A stretch of 8,120 bases of DNA from NCBI GenBank assembly GCA_000433635.1, contig HF997915.1:3359-11478 (forward strand), written 5' to 3'. Source of the stretch: Ruminococcus sp. CAG:254 (lineage in GTDB: Bacteria > Bacillota > Clostridia > Oscillospirales > Ruminococcaceae). The notes beneath the pieces are model-generated. The model had not been told where the DNA came from, searched no databases, and saw only the letters and a program-made list of their open reading frames with translations. Positions 1 to 6,251 of this stretch are shown piece after piece; position 1 is the first letter of the stretch, and every line of letters starts with the position of its first letter. Position numbers and translations under genes: made by a program.

Positions 1-972
1 CCATCGGGCAAGCCGCTTTCCCTTGCGGTCGAACCGCAGGAAGCCCCGATTTGCGGCATTCGGAAAGATGCTGGCGATGACCCCGACCAGACCAACGGCT
101 GTTTGGTCTGTGCCAAGGTGAAAATCGGAACAACAGACGGAGCAGTGACGTTTCAAGCTGGCGAAGGGGTTGGAATCGTCACGAAAAAGGGATTGCGTGT
201 TCCTGTCGGAGAACCTGCCATCAATCCTGTGCCCCGAACGATGATTACTGAGGCGGTGCGGTCGGTGATCGGAACACGCAGTGCTGTTGTAATTATTTCC
301 GTTCCAAACGGGGAACAGATTGCAGAACGTACATTTAATGGGCGATTGGGCATTGTTGGAGGAATTTCCATCTTAGGAACAACGGGTGTCGTGCGTCCGA
401 TGAGTGAAGAGGCAGTGCGAGAGTCGCTGCGGTTGGAGCTGTCCATGTGTCGGGCAGAATATGGAACAGCGTGTGCGTTGGTGACGGGCTATGCTGGGGA
501 AACCTACCTGAAAAAACGCTATGAACATGCCGGAAAAATTGTATTGTGCAGCAATTATTTGGGGTATCTGCTGGACTGTGCCGAAGAATTTGGGATACAG
601 ACGCTATTGCTGGCAGGCGTTGCCGGAAAGCTGATGAAACCAGCAGCAAATATTTTCTATCTGCATAGCCACACCGCAGGCGGACAACGGGAAATTCTCT
701 GCACGCATGCTGCACTTGCCGGAGCGACCACAGCACAAATTCAACAGCTGTATGCTTGCAACACCACCACAGAAATGCAGGAACTGCTTGCAAAGATGCC
801 ATTTTCCGATGTTGTTTGGCAGAGCATTGCAGAGGCAGCCTTAGAGAATTGCCAGAAGCGAACGCATGGAACGATGCAAATCGGATTGATTCTATTAGAC
901 CGCACTGGAACGGTATTGGCAGAAACGGAACAAGTATCACAAGTTGGAAAGGCGTGGTGTCAGGATGCATAA
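1..972 (+). CDS. cbiD: CbiD, cobalt-precorrin-5B C1-methyltransferase (5' end outside window)
   Basis: SAM-dependent enzyme of the anaerobic cobalamin pathway that methylates C1 of cobalt-precorrin-5B to give cobalt-precorrin-6A, in the cytoplasm. The frame is open from base 1 and reads 323 residues to TAA at 970-972; the family is usually about 360-380 residues, so roughly 40-60 N-terminal residues lie upstream. Family signatures in order: KDAGDDPDQT (visible residues 22-31), GVGIVTKKGL (56-65), GEPAINPVPR (70-79), LGIVGGISILGTTGVVRPMS (about 82-101) and CSNYLGYLLD. A TTG at 103 could be taken as a start, but the KDAGDDPD motif lies before it, so it is internal. Odd points: the segment usually resembling GHIGKL reads AGVAGKL (205-211), and the usual NTHSxxADGR region reads YLHSHTAGGQ (220-229), so several normally conserved residues are replaced. 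The identity is secure; full activity is likely but not proven. Confidence 0.95.
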   Translation, partial: PSGKPLSLAVEPQEAPICGIRKDAGDDPDQTNGCLVCAKVKIGTTDGAVTFQAGEGVGIVTKKGLRVPVGEPAINPVPRTMITEAVRSVIGTRSAVVIISVPNGEQIAERTFNGRLGIVGGISILGTTGVVRPMSEEAVRESLRLELSMCRAEYGTACALVTGYAGETYLKKRYEHAGKIVLCSNYLGYLLDCAEEFGIQTLLLAGVAGKLMKPAANIFYLHSHTAGGQREILCTHAALAGATTAQIQQLYACNTTTEMQELLAKMPFSDVVWQSIAEAALENCQKRTHGTMQIGLILLDRTGTVLAETEQVSQVGKAWCQDA

Positions 973-2173
973 ATTATGGTTGATTGGCGGAGGAAGTGGA
1001 CAGCCGGACTATTTGCTGCCCCTTGCCAAGCAAGTGTTAGGGCAGGCGGATTGTGTGATTGCCTCGGAGCGGTTTCTCAAGCTGGCAGCCGGAAAGAAAC
1101 AGATTCCCATGAAGCAGCTGTCTGTCTTATTGGAGCAGCTGCCGACCCTGCTACAAACCGATTCGGTTGCTATTTTGGTTTCCGGCGACCCGTTACTTTA
1201 CAGTTTTTATCGAACGGTTCGGAATCGGTATCCAGATTGGGACATCACCGTAATTCCGGGGATTGGTTCGCTGCAATTACTCGGGGCAAAGTTTGGGTTG
1301 ACAATGGAAGATGCCTTCATCAGCAGCCTGCACGGGAAGCCCTATACAGCCGGTTCGATTGCGTGTGCGGTTGCCCAGCACGCGTTGACGTTCTTTTTCT
1401 GCTCTGCAAAAGATGGTGTTCGGCAGATTGCACAGGCACTCTGTCAGTATCAGCTTTCCGATACCACGATGTATATTGGTGCAGACTTGACCTATGAAAC
1501 CGAACAGACCTGGAGTGGAGCACCAGAGCAATTCTGTTCCGCAGAAAATCCAGCACTCTGTGTGACGGCTGTCCGAAATCCGAACCCGAAACCGATTGGA
1601 GCAGCGGTATTTTTGCCGGATGATGCCTTTTTGCGAAATGGTGCACCGATGACAAAAGAGGAAGTGCGGGCGGTGATTATCAGCAAACTGCGATTGCAGC
1701 CGGATTCGATTGTATGGGATTTGGGAGCTGGAACGGGCAGCGTTTCCATTACCTGTGCAAAGTGCTGCCCTTACGGGCAGGTTTATGCGGTAGAATATCA
1801 GGAACAAGCACTGGACATCTTGCGACAGAACTGTGCCTATCTGCAAGCAGAAAATGTAACGGTAATCGCAGGGCGAGCCGAAACCGTTCTCTCAGAACTA
1901 CCTGTTCCGGATTGTATTTTTATCGGCGGCAGCAACGGAGCATTTCCGGAGATTTTGCGGCAGATTCAACAGCTGCCAAAACCCGTGCGGCTGGTTGTCA
2001 GTGCGGTGACCTTGGAAACACAGGCGGAAGTTACACAATTGCTGCAAGATGCACCGCAACTGGAAATCATTCCGGTTTTCAGCGGACAGAGCCGCAAAGT
2101 AGGGCGGTATCACGTCTTGCAGCCCTATCATCCCGTGCTGTTATTTGCTTGTACAGGAGGGAAATCATCATGA
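965..2173 (+). CDS. cbiET: CbiET fusion: cobalt-precorrin-7 C5- / cobalt-precorrin-6B C15-methyltransferase (decarboxylating)
   Basis: A 402-residue fusion of two cytoplasmic SAM-dependent enzymes. Residues 1 to about 205 are CbiE (tetrapyrrole methylase fold, C5 methylation), with SGDPLLYS at 73-80 and a PGIGSLQLLG segment at 98-107. Residues from about 215 on are CbiT (Rossmann-type methyltransferase; C15 methylation with loss of CO2 from the C12 acetate), with PMTKEEVRA at 228-236, the SAM loop WDLGAGTGS at 251-259, and FIGGS at 319-323. The ATG at 965 is chosen because it begins directly at the CbiE strand MHKLWLIG; GGAAAGG at 946-952 may be its ribosome binding site, though the spacing is long. 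An in-frame TTG at 944 would add seven residues. The gene overlaps cbiD by 8 bases. The first SAM-loop motif of CbiE, normally like GxGPG, reads GGGSGQ (8-13). The same fusion is called CobL in the aerobic pathway, but the CbiD/CbiG neighbours make the cobalt-containing intermediates the likely substrates. Confidence 0.95.
   Translation: MHKLWLIGGGSGQPDYLLPLAKQVLGQADCVIASERFLKLAAGKKQIPMKQLSVLLEQLPTLLQTDSVAILVSGDPLLYSFYRTVRNRYPDWDITVIPGIGSLQLLGAKFGLTMEDAFISSLHGKPYTAGSIACAVAQHALTFFFCSAKDGVRQIAQALCQYQLSDTTMYIGADLTYETEQTWSGAPEQFCSAENPALCVTAVRNPNPKPIGAAVFLPDDAFLRNGAPMTKEEVRAVIISKLRLQPDSIVWDLGAGTGSVSITCAKCCPYGQVYAVEYQEQALDILRQNCAYLQAENVTVIAGRAETVLSELPVPDCIFIGGSNGAFPEILRQIQQLPKPVRLVVSAVTLETQAEVTQLLQDAPQLEIIPVFSGQSRKVGRYHVLQPYHPVLLFACTGGKSS
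2155..2161 (+). promoter_or_regulatory. Ribosome binding site of cbiL
   Basis: AGGAGGG lies inside the last codons of cbiET, 8 bases before the ATG at 2170. It fixes the cbiL start there rather than at earlier in-frame codons, which run through the cbiT sequence. The start overlaps the cbiET stop as ATGA. Confidence 0.85.
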
Positions 2174-2868
2174 AAACAGGAATCTTTTATGCGGTCGGGG
2201 TTGGAACAGAACCGCTGGACTTGACACTGCGAGCAAAGCAAGTGTTAGAAACGGCAGAGGTACTGGTAACACCCATTACAAGAGCAGGCGAACCGTCCGC
2301 AGCGGCACGTATTGCAGAACAAGTGGTTTCATTTTCCGGAAAAGAAATCATTCCGCTGCTGTTTCCCATGCAAAAGCATTTAGACTATCGGGAGCGGTTA
2401 CGGGGAGAATTGTTGCAGCCCATACGGGATTGCCTGCATGCTGGAAAACGGGTGGCAATGGTGACACTGGGCGATGTTTCGATTTATAGCACGGCTGCTT
2501 ATGTGCAGCAGGTGCTAGAAGCAGATGGCTATGCAACGGAAGTGGTTGCTGGTATCTCTGCCTTTTCTGCCGGAGCAGCAAAGGCAAAGTGCAGCTTATG
2601 TGAACGGCAGGAATCCTTACTGGTTTTGCCGGGCGGAGCAGCACCGGAAACCATTCAACAGGCATTGGAGCAGTTCGACACATTGGTACTGATGAAAGCC
2701 GGAAAAGCGTTGCCGTGGCTTGTTCCCCTGTTGCAGGAACGGCAGCTGCTGGAACATACTACCATGCTGCAAAATATCGGCATGGAAGGGGAATGGATTG
2801 GAACGCCAACCGCAGAGCCGACCTCTTATTTTACCACCCTCATCATCCGCCATCCACGGAACAAATAG
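2170..2868 (+). CDS. cbiL: CbiL, cobalt-factor II / cobalt-precorrin-2 C20-methyltransferase (divergent)
   Basis: Methylates C20 of cobalt-precorrin-2 (cobalt-factor II) with SAM, the first methylation after cobalt insertion. The 232-residue length is normal for the family. It has the tetrapyrrole methylase layout: an N-terminal strand and loop (YAVGVGTEPLDLTLRA, residues 7-22), LGDVSIYST (100-108) matching the CbiL-type LGDPSxYST, then a VAGISAFSAGAA segment (126-137) and a C-terminal IGMEGE stretch. It overlaps cbiET by four bases (ATGA). Odd points: the usual GxGPGDPELLT loop is shortened and rewritten as GVGTEPLDLT, GDP is GDV, and VPG is VAG, so three motifs that touch SAM or substrate in relatives are altered. 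Position between cbiET and cbiF and the YST signature make CbiL the best call; another class III methyltransferase of the same superfamily is less likely. Confidence 0.87.
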   Translation: MKTGIFYAVGVGTEPLDLTLRAKQVLETAEVLVTPITRAGEPSAAARIAEQVVSFSGKEIIPLLFPMQKHLDYRERLRGELLQPIRDCLHAGKRVAMVTLGDVSIYSTAAYVQQVLEADGYATEVVAGISAFSAGAAKAKCSLCERQESLLVLPGGAAPETIQQALEQFDTLVLMKAGKALPWLVPLLQERQLLEHTTMLQNIGMEGEWIGTPTAEPTSYFTTLIIRHPRNK

Positions 2869-2886
2869 AGAAAGGAAACAGAAACA

Positions 2887-3642
2887 ATGGTTTATTTTGT
2901 AGGAGCTGGAGCAGGTGACCCAGAATTATTGACCATCAAAGGAAAGCGGCTGATTGACCATGCAGATGTTTTGATTTATGCAGGTTCGTTGGTGAATCCG
3001 GAAGTACTGGCAGACCGAAAGCCGGAAAGTGTCGTCTATGACAGTGCCAGCATGACATTAGAAGAAGTGCTTGCGGTTATGAAACAGGCGGAACAAGCCG
3101 GAAAAACAACCGTTCGGGTACACACAGGCGATGCGTCGATTTATGGTGCGATTCGGGAACAGCTGGATGCTTTAGACCGAATGGGAATTGCCCATGAAGT
3201 TGTGCCGGGAGTAAGTTCATTTTTGGCAGCAGCAGCGGCTTTGCAGAAAGAATACACGCTGCCGGACGTTTCCCAGACGGTCATTTTGACTCGTATGGCA
3301 GGCAGAACGCCCGTTCCAGAGCGAGAACAAATCGAATCGCTGGCAGCCCATCAAGCAACCATGGTGATTTTTCTATCCGTTGGACAGATTGCGGAGTTGG
3401 TGCAGCGGTTGTCTACCTCCTATCCTTTGCAAACGCCAGTTGCGGTAGTCTATAAAGCAAGCTGGCCAGACCAGAAGCTTGTAACCGGAACGCTGAAAAC
3501 GATTGCAGAGCAGGTGCAAGCTGCTGGCATTCAGAAGACTGCATTGGTATTGGTTGGGGAATTTTTGGGGGATACTTACGCTCTCTCGAAGCTTTATGAT
3601 AAGACCTTTACGCACGAATACCGGAAAGGCATCGAATCATGA
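2887..3642 (+). CDS. cbiF: CbiF, cobalt-precorrin-4 C11-methyltransferase
   Basis: Transfers a methyl group from SAM to C11 of cobalt-precorrin-4, giving cobalt-precorrin-5A, the substrate of the next gene's product. The 251-residue protein has a near-canonical set of CbiF/CobM motifs: VGAGAGDPELLT (5-16), YAGSLVNPEVL (31-41), TGDASIYGA (80-88), VPGVSSF (106-112), TRMAGRTPVPE (135-145) and the C-terminal signature SKLYDKTFTHEYR (234-246). An AAAGGA site at 2871-2876 precedes the ATG by 10 bases; the gap after cbiL is 18 bases, the longest inside the operon. Its stop overlaps the cbiG start as ATGA, so the two consecutive pathway steps appear translationally coupled. Confidence 0.97.
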   Translation: MVYFVGAGAGDPELLTIKGKRLIDHADVLIYAGSLVNPEVLADRKPESVVYDSASMTLEEVLAVMKQAEQAGKTTVRVHTGDASIYGAIREQLDALDRMGIAHEVVPGVSSFLAAAAALQKEYTLPDVSQTVILTRMAGRTPVPEREQIESLAAHQATMVIFLSVGQIAELVQRLSTSYPLQTPVAVVYKASWPDQKLVTGTLKTIAEQVQAAGIQKTALVLVGEFLGDTYALSKLYDKTFTHEYRKGIES

Positions 3643-4637
3643 CGTATTATTACTATTTGACCGCAGCCGGAAAGCAAATTGCGGAACCGCTGCAACAACA
3701 ATTCGGCGGAATCCTGCGAGGGAAAGAAACGTTTACTGATGCAATCCTTGCACAGGATTTTCAGGCAGCAGACTTGCTGGTCTTTGTTTTGGCAACTGGA
3801 ATTGCCGTCCGAAAACTTGCACCGCTCTTGCGGACGAAATGCACTGACCCAGCGGTTTTGGTGGTCAGTCAAGACCAGCGGTATGTGATTAGCTTGCTTT
3901 CCGGACATCTGGGCGGAGCGAATGACTGGACACGAAAAATAGCAGCGTTTTTGCACGCAGAACCTGTGATTACCACTGCAACCGATTTGCAAGGGCAGCT
4001 TGCCTTTGACGAAGTGGCAAAGAACAATCATCTTGCAATCGAAAACATCTCCGTTCTGAAACAAATCAGCGGTGCATTGCTGAACGGGAAGTCCATCTGG
4101 CTGCAATCTGATTTGCCAGTTACCGGAACAGAACAATACCCACAGATTTCTTTTTCCGAGCAGGCAAACTCTGCCGGAAAGGTGGTCATTTCTGACCGCA
4201 CCCAGACACGGTTGGAAACGCTGCCAACATTGTATTTACGTCCAAAAGATTTGGTAATTGGTGTGGGCTGTAAGAAATCGATTCCATTTGTGCATTTGGA
4301 AACGTGCTTTTTATCTTTTTTGGAAACATATCAATATGCCTGCGATTCGATAAAAGCGATGGCGACCATCTCCAGAAAACAGGCAGAACCAGCTATTTTA
4401 CAGCTCTGTGAAACATATCACATTCCGCTGCAAATTGTACCGGATGCAGATATTCGAGCTTGTGGGAACTTGTTTGAAGCCTCTGCCTTTGTGCAGCAGG
4501 TGACAGGGCTGCCGTCTGTTTCTGAGGCATGCAGTTATTTAGCCGCTGGAAAGGGTACGATTTTGACCAGAAAAGTAAAATATGCGGGTGTCACCTTGGC
4601 AGCCAGCCGCTGCGAATTGCAGCCCATTGTTTTATAA
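3639..4637 (+). CDS. cbiG: CbiG, cobalt-precorrin-5A hydrolase
   Basis: Opens the delta-lactone of cobalt-precorrin-5A and releases the C20 carbon with its methyl group as acetaldehyde, giving cobalt-precorrin-5B for CbiD. It is a marker of the oxygen-independent pathway. The 332 residues show the N-terminal CbiG module with ATGIAVRKLAPLL (52-64), LSGHLGGAND (87-96) and ITTATD (111-116), a variable middle part (about 120-200), and the C-terminal module starting at LVIGVGCKKSIP (205-216). That module continues with SIKAMATISRKQAE (237-250) and LPSVSEACSYLAAG (291-304). No extra domain is fused to it. GGAAAGG at 3623-3629 lies 9 bases before the ATG at 3639, which overlaps the cbiF stop. The stop codon is embedded in the cbiH ribosome binding site. 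Confidence 0.96.
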   Translation: MTYYYYLTAAGKQIAEPLQQQFGGILRGKETFTDAILAQDFQAADLLVFVLATGIAVRKLAPLLRTKCTDPAVLVVSQDQRYVISLLSGHLGGANDWTRKIAAFLHAEPVITTATDLQGQLAFDEVAKNNHLAIENISVLKQISGALLNGKSIWLQSDLPVTGTEQYPQISFSEQANSAGKVVISDRTQTRLETLPTLYLRPKDLVIGVGCKKSIPFVHLETCFLSFLETYQYACDSIKAMATISRKQAEPAILQLCETYHIPLQIVPDADIRACGNLFEASAFVQQVTGLPSVSEACSYLAAGKGTILTRKVKYAGVTLAASRCELQPIVL

Positions 4638-4642
4638 GGAGG
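4636..4642 (+). promoter_or_regulatory. Ribosome binding site of cbiH
   Basis: AAGGAGG overlaps the cbiG stop codon and sits 8 bases before the ATG at 4651. It decides the cbiH start; an in-frame ATG at 4582 lies inside cbiG and would add 23 residues that look like an out-of-frame cbiG translation. Confidence 0.88.
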
Positions 4643-4650
4643 AAATTTTC

Positions 4651-5385
4651 ATGCAGCCAACCATTTATGCAGTCGGGTTCGGCCCTGGCGATGTTTTGCA
4701 TATGACAACGCAAGCCGTTTCGGTACTGGAAACCGTCGATGTGATCGTGGGCTATACGACCTATATTCAGTTATTACAGGAGCAGTTCCCAGACAAGCAG
4801 TTTCGTTCTACGCCAATGCGGCAGGAGATTGACCGCTGCAAACTGGCAGTTTCGATTGCGTTGGAGGGGAAAACCGTTGCACTGGTTTCCAGTGGGGACA
4901 GTGGCATTTACGGCATGACGGGCATTTTACTGGAAGTAATTGCAGCGGAGCAGGCGGATGTAGAAGTAATTGCAGTACCGGGAGTAACTGCTGCCAGTGC
5001 AGCCGCTGCGATTTTAGGTGCTCCGCTGATGCATGACTTTGCTGTGATTAGTTTGAGTGACTTAATGACACCACTTTCTCTGATTCAAAAGCGAATCACC
5101 TGTGCAGCGGAAGCAGATTTTGTCATCTGTCTGTACAACCCGAAGTCCAAAAAACGAACAACCTATTTAGCGGATGCAGCTGACCGCATTGCTGCTTATC
5201 GCACACCGGATACCCCCGTTGGCATTGTCCGCAACGCTGGAAGACCCGACCAGACCGCATGGTTCACAACGCTTTCCAAGCTGAAAGAAGAACCAGTCGA
5301 TATGTTTTGTGTGGTCTTGATTGGAAATTCACAGACCTATCTGAAAAACGGAAAGATGATTACACCAAGAGGGTATAACGTATGA
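4651..5385 (+). CDS. cbiH: CbiH, cobalt-precorrin-3 C17-methyltransferase (ring-contracting)
   Basis: Methylates C17 and drives contraction of the macrocycle, turning cobalt-precorrin-3 into the lactone cobalt-precorrin-4, the substrate of CbiF. The 244 residues carry a canonical CbiH/CobJ set: YAVGFGPGD (6-14), VGYTTYIQLL (33-42), SSGDSGIYGM (80-89), VPGVTAASAAAAILGAPLMHDF (109-130 region), the ISLSDLMTP signature (133-141), LYNPKSKKR (161-169), and near the end a KMITPRGY stretch (235-242). It has no ferredoxin-like or CbiG extension, unlike some relatives. The gap to cbiG is 13 bases and the stop overlaps the cbiJ start as ATGA. Confidence 0.97.
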   Translation: MQPTIYAVGFGPGDVLHMTTQAVSVLETVDVIVGYTTYIQLLQEQFPDKQFRSTPMRQEIDRCKLAVSIALEGKTVALVSSGDSGIYGMTGILLEVIAAEQADVEVIAVPGVTAASAAAAILGAPLMHDFAVISLSDLMTPLSLIQKRITCAAEADFVICLYNPKSKKRTTYLADAADRIAAYRTPDTPVGIVRNAGRPDQTAWFTTLSKLKEEPVDMFCVVLIGNSQTYLKNGKMITPRGYNV

Positions 5386-6077
5386 AGCAGCGAAAGATTG
5401 CCGTAATTGCCGGAACAAGTGATGCAACGGATTGGATTCGTTCCCTGCCGGAAACAGATTCTGTGACGGCATTTGTGGCAACGCCTTACGGGAAAGAAAT
5501 TTTAGCCGGAACGAACTGCACCGTACACGTTGGGCGGTTGGATGCTGCTGGCTTTGCGGAGGCACTCACCGGATTTGATGAAGTGGTGGATGCCTCCCAT
5601 CCGTTTGCAGTTGTGGTGACGGAAACGGTAAAGGCAGTGTGTCAGGCAAAGCAGATTCCCTATACTCGAATTTCCCGCCCAACCTTGCACTATGATTATG
5701 AGAAGCTGCACATTGTTTCCAGCAAAGAAGCTGCTGCAGATTGGCTTTGTTCGTGCACAGGAAACTTGTTTTTTACCGTGGGGATTCAAACGATGCCGTT
5801 TTATGCAGCAGCGGTGTCTGATTTTTCTCATCGGGCATTTGCACGGGTGTTAGACACAGCCGCCTCCCGACAGGCAGCCGCAGCCATTCCAGCAACATTC
5901 TGGTTTGCAATGCCGCCCTATTCTATAGCAGAAACGGTTGCCTACTTGCAGGAGCATCAGATTTCTGTTCTGGTTTCCAAGGATAGCGGAGCAAGAGGCG
6001 GCGTGCCGGAGAAGATACAAGCAGCCAAACAGGTGGGAATTCCGGTCTTATTGATACAATCACCAGAACAAAAATAG
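5382..6077 (+). CDS. cbiJ: CbiJ, cobalt-precorrin-6A reductase
   Basis: Reduces a double bond of the corrin ring in cobalt-precorrin-6A using a nicotinamide cofactor, giving cobalt-precorrin-6B for the CbiT/CbiE steps. At 231 residues it is slightly short for CobK/CbiJ (about 250). Signatures: N-terminal strand and loop IAVIAGTSDAT (6-16), VGRLDAAGF (50-58), DASHPFA (70-76, usually DATHPFA), RISRP (96-100, the usual YxRxxRP region), MPPYS (177-181) and VSKDSGARGGVPEKIQAAK (198-216). The loop usually reading GGTxEGR or GGTxEAR is AGTSDAT here, a modest departure in a cofactor or substrate loop. The ribosome binding site AAGAGGG at 5367-5373 is 8 bases upstream and lies within cbiH. It is the last gene of the cob cluster on this side. 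Confidence 0.94.
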   Translation: MKQRKIAVIAGTSDATDWIRSLPETDSVTAFVATPYGKEILAGTNCTVHVGRLDAAGFAEALTGFDEVVDASHPFAVVVTETVKAVCQAKQIPYTRISRPTLHYDYEKLHIVSSKEAAADWLCSCTGNLFFTVGIQTMPFYAAAVSDFSHRAFARVLDTAASRQAAAAIPATFWFAMPPYSIAETVAYLQEHQISVLVSKDSGARGGVPEKIQAAKQVGIPVLLIQSPEQK

Positions 6078-6157
6078 CGATAATTTGCATAAAAAGTATC
6101 ATGAAATATTCGGAAAGCTGTTACAATTTACGAACTATCTGGAAATGGATTTTTTTC
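6078..6157. other. A/T-rich spacer after the cob operon, no clear terminator
   Basis: Between the cbiJ stop and the transporter promoter there is no gene and no strong GC-rich hairpin. The only candidate is a 5-pair stem with two G-U pairs and a GAAA loop at 6137-6150, followed by a T-run to 6156, which is too weak to call a terminator with confidence. Transcription of the cob operon may end by another mechanism or read into the transporter genes. Confidence 0.5.
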
Positions 6158-6186
6158 TTGACAATTTTTTCAAAAAGTGCTATGAT
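6158..6186 (+). promoter_or_regulatory. Sigma-A type promoter of the ABC transporter operon
   Basis: A perfect -35 box TTGACA (6158-6163), a 17-base spacer and a -10 box TATGAT (6181-6186, one mismatch to TATAAT). T-rich sequence directly upstream (6150-6156) and A/T-rich spacer would favour strong binding. The predicted transcription start is about 6192-6194, giving a leader of nearly 60 bases before the ATPase start at 6252. Confidence 0.87.
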
Positions 6187-6212
6187 GAATCATAGTTAGT
6201 TTATCCTAACTA
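6181..6212 (+). promoter_or_regulatory. Putative operator: two overlapping inverted repeats at the -10 box and transcription start
   Basis: The first dyad is TATGAT-GA-ATCATA (6181-6194), two perfect 6-base arms whose left arm is the -10 box. The second is TAGTTAG-TTTATC-CTAACTA (6193-6212), two perfect 7-base arms beginning at the predicted transcription start. A dimeric repressor bound at either would block RNA polymerase, as is common for TetR- or MarR-family regulators of transporter genes. No regulator gene is in the window, so the family is unknown. The second dyad could also form a short hairpin at the 5' end of the mRNA. It is not followed by a T-run, so it is not a terminator. Confidence 0.6.
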
Positions 6213-6237
6213 AAAAGCAACGTACTACGACAATCAG

Positions 6238-6245
6238 AAAGAAGG
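6238..6245 (+). promoter_or_regulatory. Ribosome binding site of the ABC ATPase gene
   Basis: AAAGAAGG is 6 bases from the ATG at 6252 but touches the in-frame ATG at 6246. The spacing favours 6252 as the start, making the protein two residues shorter than the longest reading. Confidence 0.7.
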
Positions 6246-6251
6246 ATGAGC

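Noticed and set aside
103..105. TTG as the start of cbiD
   Set aside because: The same frame upstream encodes the conserved KDAGDDPDQT motif and is open to base 1, so the gene begins before the window.
335..970. Long minus-strand open frame (211 codons) opposite cbiD
   Set aside because: It lies entirely over a well-conserved CbiD frame, has a low-complexity Cys/His/Arg/Pro-rich translation typical of antisense readings, and shows no recognisable motif.
1277..1846. Minus-strand open frame (189 codons) opposite cbiET
   Set aside because: It is fully antisense to the confirmed CbiE and CbiT domains, with no family motif or independent ribosome binding site.
1714..2169. Apparent 152-residue N-terminal extension of CbiL
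   Set aside because: It is the out-of-frame reading of the CbiT domain. A strong ribosome binding site at 2155-2161 and the normal family length place the start at 2170.
3594..4136. Minus-strand open frame (180 codons) opposite cbiF/cbiG
   Set aside because: The plus-strand CbiG and CbiF motifs explain this region; the antisense product is rich in Cys and Gln without a recognisable domain.
1..6077. Many CCGGA/TCCGG strings across the cob genes, considered as a possible repeated signal
   Set aside because: They fall in coding frames and follow from frequent Gly GGA and Ala GCC codons and Pro/Ala-Gly pairs; spacing is irregular and context is not conserved.
6137..6156. Hairpin plus T-run as an intrinsic terminator
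   Set aside because: The stem is only five pairs with two G-U pairs. The T-run is as easily explained as the A/T-rich upstream part of the promoter at 6158.
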